From positions 496,001-560,000 of the forward strand of contig NZ_QHJE01000001.1 in assembly GCF_013626205.1 (NCBI RefSeq): a DNA stretch of 64,000 bases. Reading direction: 5' to 3'. The translations under genes were made by a program, and so were the position numbers. This DNA is from Hyphomicrobium methylovorum. Its GTDB lineage: Bacteria > Pseudomonadota > Alphaproteobacteria > Rhizobiales > Hyphomicrobiaceae. The notes under the pieces are model-generated. The model did not search any database. It was not told the origin of the DNA and saw nothing but the letters and a program-made list of their open reading frames with translations. Positions 48,520 through 56,472 of the stretch are shown one piece after another (positions within the stretch are counted from its first letter, which is position 1; each line of letters starts with the position of its first letter).

Positions 48520-49086
48520 TTAGCGTTCGATTGTACCTGTTCGACGGATTTTGCGTTGTAGCAACAGCACGCCATAAACGAGCGCTTCAGCCGTCGGCGG
48601 GCAGCCGGGAACATAAATGTCGACGGGCACGATGCGATCGCAACCGCGAACGACAGCGTATGAATAATGGTAGTAGCCGCCGCCGTTGGCGCAGCTTCCC
48701 ATCGAGATGACGTAACGCGGCTCCGGCATCTGGTCGTAGACCTTGCGCAGCGCGGGGGCCATCTTGTTCGTGAGCGTACCGGCGACGATCATCACGTCCG
48801 ACTGGCGGGGCGAAGCGCGCGGCGCAAAGCCGAAGCGCTCGAGATCGTAACGCGGCATGGATGCCTGCATCATCTCGACGGCGCAGCACGCAAGGCCGAA
48901 CGTCATCCACATCAGCGAGCCCGTACGCGCCCAGTTGATGAGGTCGTCCGTCGTCGTGACGATGAACCCCTTGTCGGCGAGTTCATTGGAAACGTCAGCG
49001 AAAAACGGGTCTGGCGCTGCGCCCCGAACCAGCGATGTGCCAGGGGCGGCGGCCGCCATGCGGTCGCTCGTGCGGATCACTCCCAT
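48520..49086 (-). CDS. nuoB: NADH-quinone oxidoreductase subunit B
   Basis: 20-kDa-type subunit of 188 residues holding cluster N2. The ligands are seen in [10 protein letters not shown] (two adjacent Cys), [16 protein letters not shown] and [11 protein letters not shown]. The ATG at 49086 (MGVIRTSDR) overlaps the nuoA end by ten bases; upstream starts lie inside nuoA and are not conserved. Confidence 0.96.
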   Translation of the reverse strand: MGVIRTSDRMAAAAPGTSLVRGAAPDPFFADVSNELADKGFIVTTTDDLINWARTGSLMWMTFGLACCAVEMMQASMPRYDLERFGFAPRASPRQSDVMIVAGTLTNKMAPALRKVYDQMPEPRYVISMGSCANGGGYYHYSYAVVRGCDRIVPVDIYVPGCPPTAEALVYGVLLLQRKIRRTGTIER

Positions 49087-49442
49087 TCGAGTGCTCCCTT
49101 CTTCCATTCGTAGATGAAGCCGATCGTGAGAAGGCCGAGGAACACCATCATCGACCAGAAGCCGAATACCCCAATTTCCTTGAAGGCAACGGCCCAAGGA
49201 AAGAGGAAGGCAATCTCAAGATCAAAAATTATGAAGAGGATCGATACGAGGTAGAAACGCACCTCGAACTTCATGCGCGCGTCGTCGAAAGCATTGAAGC
49301 CGCATTCGTAGGCGGACACCTTCTCGGGGTCCGGATTGCGGATCGCCACGAGAAACGGCGCAATCATCAGGGCCGCCGCGATCACCAGCGCGACGCCGAT
49401 GAACATCACGATAGGCAGGTAGTGAGAGGCTAGATCGATCAT
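49077..49442 (-). CDS. nuoA: NADH-quinone oxidoreductase subunit A
   Basis: First gene of the operon. The 121-residue membrane subunit has three helices; [19 protein letters not shown] is the conserved loop with Cys, and [20 protein letters not shown]-like helix sequence follows. The ATG at 49442 gives the normal length. The 170-bp gap to hdeD must contain the nuo promoter, but I could not fix its position. Confidence 0.95.
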   Translation of the reverse strand: MIDLASHYLPIVMFIGVALVIAAALMIAPFLVAIRNPDPEKVSAYECGFNAFDDARMKFEVRFYLVSILFIIFDLEIAFLFPWAVAFKEIGVFGFWSMMVFLGLLTIGFIYEWKKGALEWE

Positions 49443-49612
49443 CGCGTCTCGTCCGGTGAACATGCGCCCTGGAAGGGACCGACTCAGTTGCAGCGCGCCG
49501 CGCACGCCGTGTCTTTCGGTGTTAGCCTAGGACGTACTACGGCGCAACTGCAGGAAAGGTCACGCTCTCTTTGAAGAGGTCGCACCCTTCCTCCATTTCT
49601 CCAGACGAGCGA

Positions 49613-50230
49613 TCAGGCCGGAACGGATCCGCCGCGACCAGGCTGGCCGCCTTGTCCGAGATGGCGGCGCAGGCGAAGCGAGAAGCCGACGATCAGCGCG
49701 CCATAGACGATCGCGAAGGCGCCGATGACCGATATCAGCGCCAATGCGCCAGCCTCCGGTCGAAGTATCAGAAGGATGCCGAACAGCACCGATATGACGC
49801 CCGACGCGATCAGAAGCCATTCGCCCTCGATTTCCTTGCGCAGGCGGATGGCGCCGATGATCTGGAAAATGCCGGAGACGATCGACCAGGACGCGATGAG
49901 AAGCAGCAGGATCAGTGCCGTGATGCCCGGCCAGAGGAACGTCATCGCACCCGCGGCGATGCCAATCAGCCCGACCAATGCCAACCACCAGCGTGGCGCC
50001 GGTGCGCCGCCCTTGACGGCGGCAATCAACGCGAGAATTCCGTCTGCGAGCGCGAAGGCGCCATACATGATGACGAGCGTCATGACGGTTACGCCGGGCC
50101 AGACGAGGGCCAGGATGCCGAACGCGATGGCGCAGAGCCCGCGCAGAAGAATAAGCCACCAGTTTTCCGCGAGCGCGTGAATCATCGTGCCAACCGCGAT
50201 GGGCGTAGGGCGAACTTCAGAGAGTTCCAT
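49613..50230 (-). CDS. hdeD: HdeD/DUF308-family membrane protein
   Basis: The 205-residue protein (from the ATG at 50230, MELSEVRP) has six hydrophobic helices in three pairs, with the repeated pattern RGLCAIAFGILALVWPGVT, GIAAGAMTFLWPGITALIL and GVISVLFGILLILRPEAGA. This is the DUF308/HdeD arrangement linked to acid resistance in enterobacteria. The role here is unproved. The C-terminus is Gly-rich. It is divergent from the DsrE-like gene across a 372-bp gap. Confidence 0.88.
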   Translation of the reverse strand: MELSEVRPTPIAVGTMIHALAENWWLILLRGLCAIAFGILALVWPGVTVMTLVIMYGAFALADGILALIAAVKGGAPAPRWWLALVGLIGIAAGAMTFLWPGITALILLLLIASWSIVSGIFQIIGAIRLRKEIEGEWLLIASGVISVLFGILLILRPEAGALALISVIGAFAIVYGALIVGFSLRLRRHLGQGGQPGRGGSVPA

Positions 50231-50506
50231 TGATGACCTCATTATCTGCCGAGCATGGGCGTAGCGTTGAGTGGGCTGCCGTAGCGAAAAGACGGTCATC
50301 TCCGACACATCTCAGTGCGAGCAACCGGACGTCAGGCGATACAGAAATGAAATGCGATTTCGAACGCAGCGTCTAATGCAGAATGAACGCAATCTACCGG
50401 GCCAGGACAAAACCTTCAACTGCTGGCAAATGAAGGATTTCCGTCACCTCTAAGCTTTTAGCGATCCCGTTCCACTTTGGAGGATGGAGGTATTGGGATA
50501 TTAGCC
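50231..50506. other. Non-coding part of the hdeD-dsrE divergent gap
   Basis: Apart from a short inverted repeat (CCTTCA near 50409 with TGAAGG near 50430), I see no gene or clear promoter in this 276-bp stretch. It must hold the start sites of hdeD and probably of the plus-strand genes. Confidence 0.4.
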
Positions 50507-50605
50507 ATGATGCATAACCGCGATGTCCCTCCCGGTTACTCGGCCCCACCGGACGGTCCGTCTCGATCCGTCTTCGCTTCGTGCCACGAACACAAGGAAC
50601 GATAA
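50507..50605 (+). CDS. Possible 32-residue upstream ORF coupled to the DsrE-like gene
   Basis: Two adjacent ATG codons at 50507 and 50510 open a frame reading MMHNRDVPPGYSAPPDGPSR then 12 residues to a TAA at 50603-50605, which overlaps the next gene's ATG as TAATG. A GGGA lies eight bases upstream, and a better GGAGG is 16 bases upstream, which is too far. This is a weak case for a leader peptide. Confidence 0.3.
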   Translation: MMHNRDVPPGYSAPPDGPSRSVFASCHEHKER

Positions 50606-51081
50606 TGCCGACGAAACAGCTTCTTTATTATGTCACCGCTCTTGCGATTGCGCTCTCTGCGCTCATCGGCACCGCGCATGCGAATGAACCGGCGCCCGTA
50701 TCAAGACCCTACCAAGATCAGAAGGCCCTCTACCATAATAACGGCCGGGGCCAGGACAGTCCGGCGTATTTCAAATCGCTGCTGAAGAATATCCAGAATC
50801 ATATCGAAGCCGTTGGGCAGGGACACATCGACATCAAGGTTGTGAACCACGGCAACGGCGTTACGCTTTTTCAGCTTGCAGAGACCGACAAGACGTTTGC
50901 GGACAAGATCGATGAACTCCGCAGCAAAGGCGTGCAGTTTCTCATCTGCAAAAATACGCTTGCCGAACGAAACCTCGATTGGAAGCACCTATACGGCGTG
51001 AAGGAAACAGACCTCGTGCCGAGCGGTGTCGCCGAGCTGATCCGCTTGCAGCAGCGGTCATATCTCTACATTCACCCGTAA
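50605..51081 (+). CDS. Exported DsrE-family protein
   Basis: The ATG at 50605 follows AAGGA and gives 158 residues. Residues 1-25 are a signal peptide ending AHA. The mature part has the DsrE-like alpha/beta pattern: HIDIKVVNHGNGVTLF, then a helix and loop, then GVQFLICKNTL with a single Cys at the place where these proteins often carry an active Cys, and a conserved-looking C-terminus. Cytoplasmic DsrE/TusD proteins carry sulfur. Exported single-gene relatives are widespread and poorly understood, so sulfur transfer is only a possibility. Confidence 0.75.
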   Translation: MPTKQLLYYVTALAIALSALIGTAHANEPAPVSRPYQDQKALYHNNGRGQDSPAYFKSLLKNIQNHIEAVGQGHIDIKVVNHGNGVTLFQLAETDKTFADKIDELRSKGVQFLICKNTLAERNLDWKHLYGVKETDLVPSGVAELIRLQQRSYLYIHP

Positions 51082-51125
51082 CGGTTCTTCCGTCCGGTAG
51101 ACTATGGCGGAGAGGCCAGTCGGCG

Positions 51126-51165
51126 GGTGCTTACGCACCGGCCAGCGCGCGGACCAGTTGTCCGC
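51126..51165 (+). terminator. Possible terminator after the DsrE-like gene
   Basis: Two tandem hairpins, GGTGC/GCACC (51126-51139) and GCGGAC/GTCCGC (51149-51165), follow the stop by about 45 bases. A T run appears only at 51188-51193. It may be a weak or Rho-assisted terminator. Confidence 0.35.
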
Positions 51166-51201
51166 GGCTACGATAAAGATTTGCTGATTTTTTCGATGGA
51201 T

Positions 51202-51278
51202 TGGCGCGAGAGACGGGACTTGAACCCGCGGCCTCCGCCGTGACAGGGCGGCGCTCTAACCAACTGAGCTACTCCCGC
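51202..51278 (-). tRNA. tRNA-Asp (anticodon GTC)
   Basis: On the minus strand a 77-base cloverleaf runs from GCGGGAG (acceptor stem) through TAGCTCAGTTGGTTAGAGC (D arm), CTGTCAC (anticodon loop with GTC at 51244-51242) and GGTTCAAGTCC (T arm) to a genomically encoded CCA at 51204-51202. The acceptor pairs over seven positions with one G-U. A promoter and a 7-bp GC hairpin (51293-51310, CGAA loop) lie in the leader. Confidence 0.97.
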
Positions 51279-51323
51279 AATCCAGAAAGTCACGGGCGCC
51301 GAAGCGCCCGCAGTCACCCGGCC

Positions 51324-51352
51324 GGAATACGTGAAGCGCAACGGCCCGTCAA
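51324..51352 (-). promoter_or_regulatory. Putative promoter for tRNA-Asp
   Basis: TTGACG (51352-51347) and TATTCC (51329-51324) on the minus strand are 17 bases apart. The start point would be about 40 bases before the mature 5' end, with the CGGGCGC/GCGCCCG hairpin in the leader, a plausible RNase P precursor. Confidence 0.45.
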
Positions 51353-51400
51353 GCCGGATCGGCGCTTTCTGAAGGGCCTTATGTCACCCTCCGGCGCGAC

Positions 51401-51871
51401 TTAATTGTGCGACTTGATCTTTTGATCCACCTCGGCCTGCATCTTGGCCGTCATGACGTTGAAGTCATTGCGCAGCTTGTTGCAGGCTTCCGCTTCTCCG
51501 TCGCAGACGATCGACATCGTGATCACGAGATTATCGCCCTTATGGATGGGCTTGCGGCATACGGCTGCGGGGAACGCCGGATTGCCCTTCGCGGTGAAGG
51601 TGTACATCACCGTGCTGTTCTTCTCGTCGTCGCTGTAGGCCACATACTGGTCGCTCTTGTAGACCTCTTTCAGGCCCGCCTTGGTCGAGTAGCGATTGAT
51701 GAGGTCCTCGGCGCTGCCAGAGGGGTCGCCGCAAAATGCTTCGGCGGCGGAAACGGTTGGCCCGGCGGTGGGCATCGGCGTCGGCGCGGGCTTCACGAGC
51801 GACTCATTCGCCGCTGCCGGAACAGACAGGCATACGAGCGCGGCAAGGCTGAGAGAACGAATGCGAACCAT
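51401..51871 (-). CDS. Exported protein of unknown function
   Basis: The 156-residue protein starts with a clear signal peptide (residues 1-22, ending AAANES). A Pro/Thr linker follows (PAPTPMPTAGPTV), then a domain of about 115 residues containing four Cys (FCGDPSG, VCRKPI, IVCDGEAEAC), which could form two disulfides. I do not recognise a family. It is transcribed towards tRNA-Asp and lies between alaS and the tRNA. Confidence 0.75.
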   Translation of the reverse strand: MVRIRSLSLAALVCLSVPAAANESLVKPAPTPMPTAGPTVSAAEAFCGDPSGSAEDLINRYSTKAGLKEVYKSDQYVAYSDDEKNSTVMYTFTAKGNPAFPAAVCRKPIHKGDNLVITMSIVCDGEAEACNKLRNDFNVMTAKMQAEVDQKIKSHN

Positions 51872-51996
51872 GGGCTAGGCAACCTCCGCTTGCGAAAGGG
51901 CCTATATACCGTTTTTTCCCGACCGAACCAGGAAAATGCCTAGATAAATTAATGGCAATGCGTACCGAACGCTGCTCTGCCCCCGAAACGCGGCGG

Positions 51997-54699
51997 TCAG
52001 CTCGACAGGCACGCTTCGATGGCTTTCAGGGCATCGTCCGCCTTGGCACCGTCGGGTCCCCCCGCCTGCGCCATGTCGGGACGGCCTCCGCCGCCTTTGC
52101 CACCCAGCGCTTCCGCACCCGCCTTGACCAGATCGACCGCGCTCCACGCCGGAATGAGATCCGCCGTAACACCGACGGCCAGGCCGGCCTTGCCGTCTTC
52201 CGTCACGCCGACAACGGCGACAATGCCCGAGCCGACCTGCTTCTTGCCGTCGTCGATCAGGCCGCGCAGATCTTTCGGGTTCAATCCCTGCACTGTGCGC
52301 GCGAGAAGTTTCACCGAGCCGATATTTCGGATAGCGGAGTCGCCATTCGCGGCTGCCGATGCGCCGCCCGCGTTGCTGCCCAGCGCGATTTGTTTTTTTG
52401 CATCTGCGAGCTGCTTTTCGAGAGTCTTTCTTTCGTCCACCAGTGCCCGGATCCGTTCAACGAGGTCGTCCGGCCGGGTTTTTAACAGGCTCGCCGCGTC
52501 CTTCACGCGCTGATCCTGAGTGTCGAGGTAGCTGCGCGCGCCCTCACCCGTCAGCGCTTCGATGCGGCGGACGCCAGCGGCGCTCGCGCTCTCGCCGACG
52601 ATGCGCACGAGGCCGATATCGCCCGTACGCGCAACATGCGTGCCGCCGCACAACTCGACCGACCAGGCCTTGTTTGCGCCCGGCTGCATCTTGCCCATCG
52701 ACACGACGCGAACTTCGTCGCCGTACTTTTCGCCGAAGAGCGCCATCGCACCAGACGCGCGCGCTTCATCGAGCGCCATCAGCCGCGTTACGACGGGCGT
52801 GTTTTCGATCAGCACGGCGTTGGCCATGTCTTCGACCGACTTCACCTCTTCGGCCGTCATCGGCTTGGTGTGTGAAAAGTCGAACCGCAGCCGTTCGGGC
52901 GAGACGAGCGAGCCCTTTTGCGCGACATGCGTGCCGAGCACCTGACGCAACGCTTCGTGCAAAAGGTGAGTTGCGGAATGGTTCGCTCGCGTTGCGGACC
53001 GCCGCGCGTGATCGACCTCAAGCTCAACCGCGTTACCGGCAACGAAGCTGCCCGCTTCGACCACACCCCGATGCACGAACAGATCGCCGAGTTTTTTCTG
53101 CGTATCGGTCACGCGGAAACGCGCGCCGTTCGGGCCTTTAATGATGCCTGCGTCGCCGACCTGGCCGCCGCTTTCGCCGTAGAACGGCGTCTGGTTCAGC
53201 ACCAGCGCGCCTTCTTCACCAGCCGACAGCTTCGCGACTTCCTTGCCGCCTGCGACCAGCGCCGTGACAATTCCTTCGGCCGTTTCCGTGTCGTAGCCGA
53301 GGAACTCGGTCGCGCCCGTCTTGTCGCGGATTTCGAACCAAAGGCTTTCCGTCGCGGCTTCGCCTGAACCTTTCCATGCGGCGCGCGCGGCGTCTTTCTG
53401 CTTTTTCATCGCCGTTTCGAAAGCGGCGGTGTCAACTGAGATGCCGCGCGGTTTCAGCGCGTCTTCCGTCAGATCGAGCGGAAAGCCGAACGTATCATAG
53501 AGCTTGAACGCGACGTCGCCGGGGAACACAGCGCCCGACTTCATGTCGGCCGAGCTTTCACCCAGCAGCTTCAGGCCGTGGTCCAGCGTCTTCTTGAACT
53601 TCGTCTCTTCGAGCTTGAGCGTCTCGGTGATGAGCGGCTGTGCATTGACGAGTTCCGGATAGGCGTCACCCATTTCGCGCACGAGTGCGGGAACCAGTGC
53701 GTGCATCAGCGGATCGTGACAGCCGATCTGGTGCGCGTAACGCATTGCGCGGCGCATGATGCGGCGGAGCACGTAGCCGCGACCCTCGTTCGACGGCAGC
53801 ACGCCGTCGGCAATCAGGAAGCTCGTGGAGCGCAGATGATCGGCGATGACGCGGCGCGCGACGCGGACGAAATCAGGCCCGACATCGCCGCCCGAGTCCG
53901 GTGCGCCAGCTTTCGCTGCTTCCTGACGGATCGCCTGAATGAGGTTCGCGAAAAGATCGATATCGTAGTTGTCGTGCTTGCCTTGCAGAACCGCCGCGAT
54001 GCGTTCGAGGCCCATGCCCGTATCGATCGAGGGGCGCGGAAGATCGACACGATCACCTGGCGCGCGCTGCTCGAACTGCATGAAGACGAGATTCCAGATC
54101 TCGGTGAAGCGGTCGCCCTCAGAATCCGGCGATCCTGGCGGGCCGCCCGCGATCTTGTCGCCGTGGTCGAAAAAGATTTCCGAGCATGGACCGCATGGGC
54201 CCGTATCGCCCATCTGCCAGAAATTGTCGCTCGTCGGGATGCGGATGATTTTCGAATCCGGGAGACCCGCAACCTTCTTCCAGATCGCGAATGCGTCGTC
54301 GTCCGTGTGATAGACGGTGACGAGCAGGCGGTTCTTGTCGAGGCCGAAGTCTTTCGTCAGCAGGTTCCACGCGAGTTCGATCGCGCGGTCCTTGAAGTAG
54401 TCACCGAACGAGAAATTGCCGAGCATCTCGAAGAACGTGTGGTGGCGCGCCGTGTAGCCGACGTTATCGAGATCGTTGTGCTTGCCGCCCGCACGGACGC
54501 ACTTCTGTGAGGATGCGGCGCGCGGGATACTGCGCGTTTCCTGGCCGGTGAACACGTTCTTGAACTGCACCATGCCGGCGTTCGTGAACATCAGCGTCGG
54601 GTCGTTGCGCGGTACGAGCGACGACGACGGCACGACCTCGTGTGCCTCTTTGCCGAAGTAGTTGAGAAACGAGGAACGGATTTCGCTGACGCCAGCCAT
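51997..54699 (-). CDS. alaS: Alanyl-tRNA synthetase
   Basis: Class II synthetase of 900 residues. The N-terminal catalytic domain starts [10 protein letters not shown] and includes [17 protein letters not shown] and [14 protein letters not shown]. The editing domain has the zinc motif [12 protein letters not shown] with [13 protein letters not shown] near residue 680. The C-terminal C-Ala domain ends in a Gly-rich region ([16 protein letters not shown]), then a short tail ending CLSS. It follows recA by 201 bp, the usual alphaproteobacterial recA-alaS order. Confidence 0.96.
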   Translation of the reverse strand: MAGVSEIRSSFLNYFGKEAHEVVPSSSLVPRNDPTLMFTNAGMVQFKNVFTGQETRSIPRAASSQKCVRAGGKHNDLDNVGYTARHHTFFEMLGNFSFGDYFKDRAIELAWNLLTKDFGLDKNRLLVTVYHTDDDAFAIWKKVAGLPDSKIIRIPTSDNFWQMGDTGPCGPCSEIFFDHGDKIAGGPPGSPDSEGDRFTEIWNLVFMQFEQRAPGDRVDLPRPSIDTGMGLERIAAVLQGKHDNYDIDLFANLIQAIRQEAAKAGAPDSGGDVGPDFVRVARRVIADHLRSTSFLIADGVLPSNEGRGYVLRRIMRRAMRYAHQIGCHDPLMHALVPALVREMGDAYPELVNAQPLITETLKLEETKFKKTLDHGLKLLGESSADMKSGAVFPGDVAFKLYDTFGFPLDLTEDALKPRGISVDTAAFETAMKKQKDAARAAWKGSGEAATESLWFEIRDKTGATEFLGYDTETAEGIVTALVAGGKEVAKLSAGEEGALVLNQTPFYGESGGQVGDAGIIKGPNGARFRVTDTQKKLGDLFVHRGVVEAGSFVAGNAVELEVDHARRSATRANHSATHLLHEALRQVLGTHVAQKGSLVSPERLRFDFSHTKPMTAEEVKSVEDMANAVLIENTPVVTRLMALDEARASGAMALFGEKYGDEVRVVSMGKMQPGANKAWSVELCGGTHVARTGDIGLVRIVGESASAAGVRRIEALTGEGARSYLDTQDQRVKDAASLLKTRPDDLVERIRALVDERKTLEKQLADAKKQIALGSNAGGASAAANGDSAIRNIGSVKLLARTVQGLNPKDLRGLIDDGKKQVGSGIVAVVGVTEDGKAGLAVGVTADLIPAWSAVDLVKAGAEALGGKGGGGRPDMAQAGGPDGAKADDALKAIEACLSS

Positions 54700-54757
54700 G
54701 TGGTGCTTTCGAGCCTTTTCGGGACGTGATCTTTCGTCCGACGTGTCCGGAACGGAT

Positions 54758-54785
54758 CAAGGCCGCCGTTGTAGCGGCGGCCTTG
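54758..54785 (-). terminator. GC hairpin after recA
   Basis: A perfect 11-bp stem (CAAGGCCGCCG at 54758-54768 with CGGCGGCCTTG at 54775-54785) closes a 6-base loop in the 201-bp recA-alaS gap. No long T run follows on the minus strand, so it may attenuate rather than end recA transcription before alaS. Confidence 0.5.
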
Positions 54786-54900
54786 TAAGGTGTCCAGAAA
54801 CGGCGACGGGCATTCATGGGGATGGCCCGGCCCGAGGCAGAGACCATTGTCGCAGCCTGTCGCGGCCCAAAGGAAAAGCGGGTTTGCCGCGCTTAGACGG

Positions 54901-56037
54901 TTAGCGCTTTCCCTTTGCGATCTTCTTGCCGCTGTCGTCGTCCGGCAACACGCCGTCCTCGTCCGGCTCCTCGCCATCGTCTTCGCCGGCTTCTGGGGTC
55001 GCCAGCATCTTTTCGACGATGAGGCCGGCGTTGGCGCGGATGGCGTGCTCGATCTCGGCTGCCGCCTTCGGGTTTTCCTTCAGGTAGGTCTTGGCATTCT
55101 CGCGGCCCTGGCCGATGCGGTCGCCATTGTACGACAGCCATGCGCCTGACTTCTCGACGATGCCCGCCTTGACGCCAAGATCAAGCAATTCGCCAACCTT
55201 CGAGATGCCTTCGCCATACATGATGTCGAATTCAACCTGCTTGAACGGCGGGGCGACCTTGTTCTTCACGACCTTGACGCGCGTCTGGTTGCCGACGGAT
55301 TCCTCGCGCTCCTTGATCTGGCCGATACGGCGGATATCAAGCCGGACGGACGCGTAGAACTTGAGCGCGTTGCCGCCTGTCGTCGTTTCCGGGTTCCCGA
55401 ACATGATGCCGATCTTCATGCGGATCTGATTGATGAAGATCACCATGCAGTTCGACTTCGAAATCGAACCCGTCAGCTTGCGGAGCGCCTTACTCATCAG
55501 GCGGGCCTGCATGCCGGGTTGCATGTCGCCCATTTCGCCTTCGAGCTCTGCTTTCGGCGTCAGTGCGGCGACGGAATCGACCACCAGAACGTCAATCGCG
55601 CCAGATCGCACGAGCGTGTCGGCGATTTCCAGCGCCTGCTCACCCGTATCGGGCTGCGAGATCAGAAGGTCTTCGATTTTGACGCCGAGCTTCTTTGCGT
55701 AGGACGGATCAAGCGCATGCTCAGCGTCAACGAATGCGCAAATGCCGCCCTTTTTCTGCGCTTCGGCGATGACGTGCAGCGTCAACGTGGTCTTGCCGGA
55801 CGATTCCGGCCCATAGATCTCGATGACCCGGCCCTTGGGCAAGCCGCCGATTCCCAGCGCGATATCGAGCCCGAGCGAGCCGGTCGATATGGCCTCGACA
55901 TCCATTTTATCATTGGCGCCGAGGCGCATAATCGACCCTTTGCCGTGCAGCTTGTCGATCTGTGCGAGTGCCTGCTCTAGCGCCTGCTTTTTGTCCATTT
56001 TGCCCCCTTCGAGCACCGTCAAATCCGATCGGTCCAT
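54901..56037 (-). CDS. recA: Recombinase A
   Basis: ATP-dependent strand-exchange protein and SOS co-protease, 378 residues. Walker A is [12 protein letters not shown] (about 80-91), Walker B is in [10 protein letters not shown], and the L2 loop includes [17 protein letters not shown]. The N-terminus has an extra [13 protein letters not shown] before the classic MDKKQAL. The upstream ATG has AAGGA eight bases away and is chosen. The C-terminal tail is acidic ([12 protein letters not shown]). A LexA-like box (56091-56105) lies 54 bases upstream. Confidence 0.97.
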   Translation of the reverse strand: MDRSDLTVLEGGKMDKKQALEQALAQIDKLHGKGSIMRLGANDKMDVEAISTGSLGLDIALGIGGLPKGRVIEIYGPESSGKTTLTLHVIAEAQKKGGICAFVDAEHALDPSYAKKLGVKIEDLLISQPDTGEQALEIADTLVRSGAIDVLVVDSVAALTPKAELEGEMGDMQPGMQARLMSKALRKLTGSISKSNCMVIFINQIRMKIGIMFGNPETTTGGNALKFYASVRLDIRRIGQIKEREESVGNQTRVKVVKNKVAPPFKQVEFDIMYGEGISKVGELLDLGVKAGIVEKSGAWLSYNGDRIGQGRENAKTYLKENPKAAAEIEHAIRANAGLIVEKMLATPEAGEDDGEEPDEDGVLPDDDSGKKIAKGKR

Positions 56038-56090
56038 CGTCTGTGTCCTTCAATATGGCAAGCGCGCCGCAGCTTCAATTCAGGACATAT

Positions 56091-56105
56091 GTACATGATT
56101 TGTTC
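56091..56105. promoter_or_regulatory. Candidate LexA (SOS) box upstream of recA
   Basis: On the plus strand GTAC-N7-GTTC occurs here, one base off the alphaproteobacterial consensus GTTC-N7-GTTC. It lies 54-68 bases before the recA ATG, where an SOS operator is expected. Confidence 0.55.
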
Positions 56106-56216
56106 TCCACAGGTCAATCACGTTTTGTTCTTATTGCCTTTTCCTCAGCGGGCGGGGCGGCTCGCCGCAAAATTCGACTCAGCGCCTATAGGTAGGAGAC
56201 AACAGGAGGTCCGACT

Positions 56217-56405
56217 ATGCCTGAGATCCGGTATTGCAACGTTTCGGAGCTGACAGAGGATGAACGCTGGCGACTTGCCACCGAAGTTGAAGCCCGGAAT
56301 ACCGCTCGACGCATGAGCATGACCGACGAGGAACGTCGACAAAATCCGCCTTGGAAAACGGAGGATGTGCCGGAGGAGCGTCAGATCGTTCTGAGAAAGC
56401 GATAA
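56217..56405 (+). CDS. Small soluble protein of unknown function
   Basis: A 62-residue, highly charged protein (MPEIRYCNVSELTEDERWRL and on). A perfect AGGAGGT lies six bases before the ATG, and a 12-bp hairpin follows, so it looks like a real expressed gene. It is almost entirely helical by composition, with one Cys and no membrane segment. It stands alone between recA and cckA on the opposite strand to both. I do not recognise a family. Confidence 0.65.
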   Translation: MPEIRYCNVSELTEDERWRLATEVEARNTARRMSMTDEERRQNPPWKTEDVPEERQIVLRKR

Positions 56406-56419
56406 CCGCCTCAATTTCC

Positions 56420-56448
56420 AGCCCGGAGACGTCCGTCGTCTCCGGGCT
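56420..56448. terminator. Bidirectional GC hairpin between the small gene and cckA
   Basis: A perfect 12-bp stem AGCCCGGAGACG/CGTCTCCGGGCT with a 5-base loop lies 15 bases after the small plus-strand gene and 25 bases after the cckA stop. T-rich sequence follows weakly on both sides (CTTTG on plus). It probably ends both convergent transcripts. Confidence 0.65.
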
Positions 56449-56472
56449 GATCGCTTTGCCACCCACCGACCG

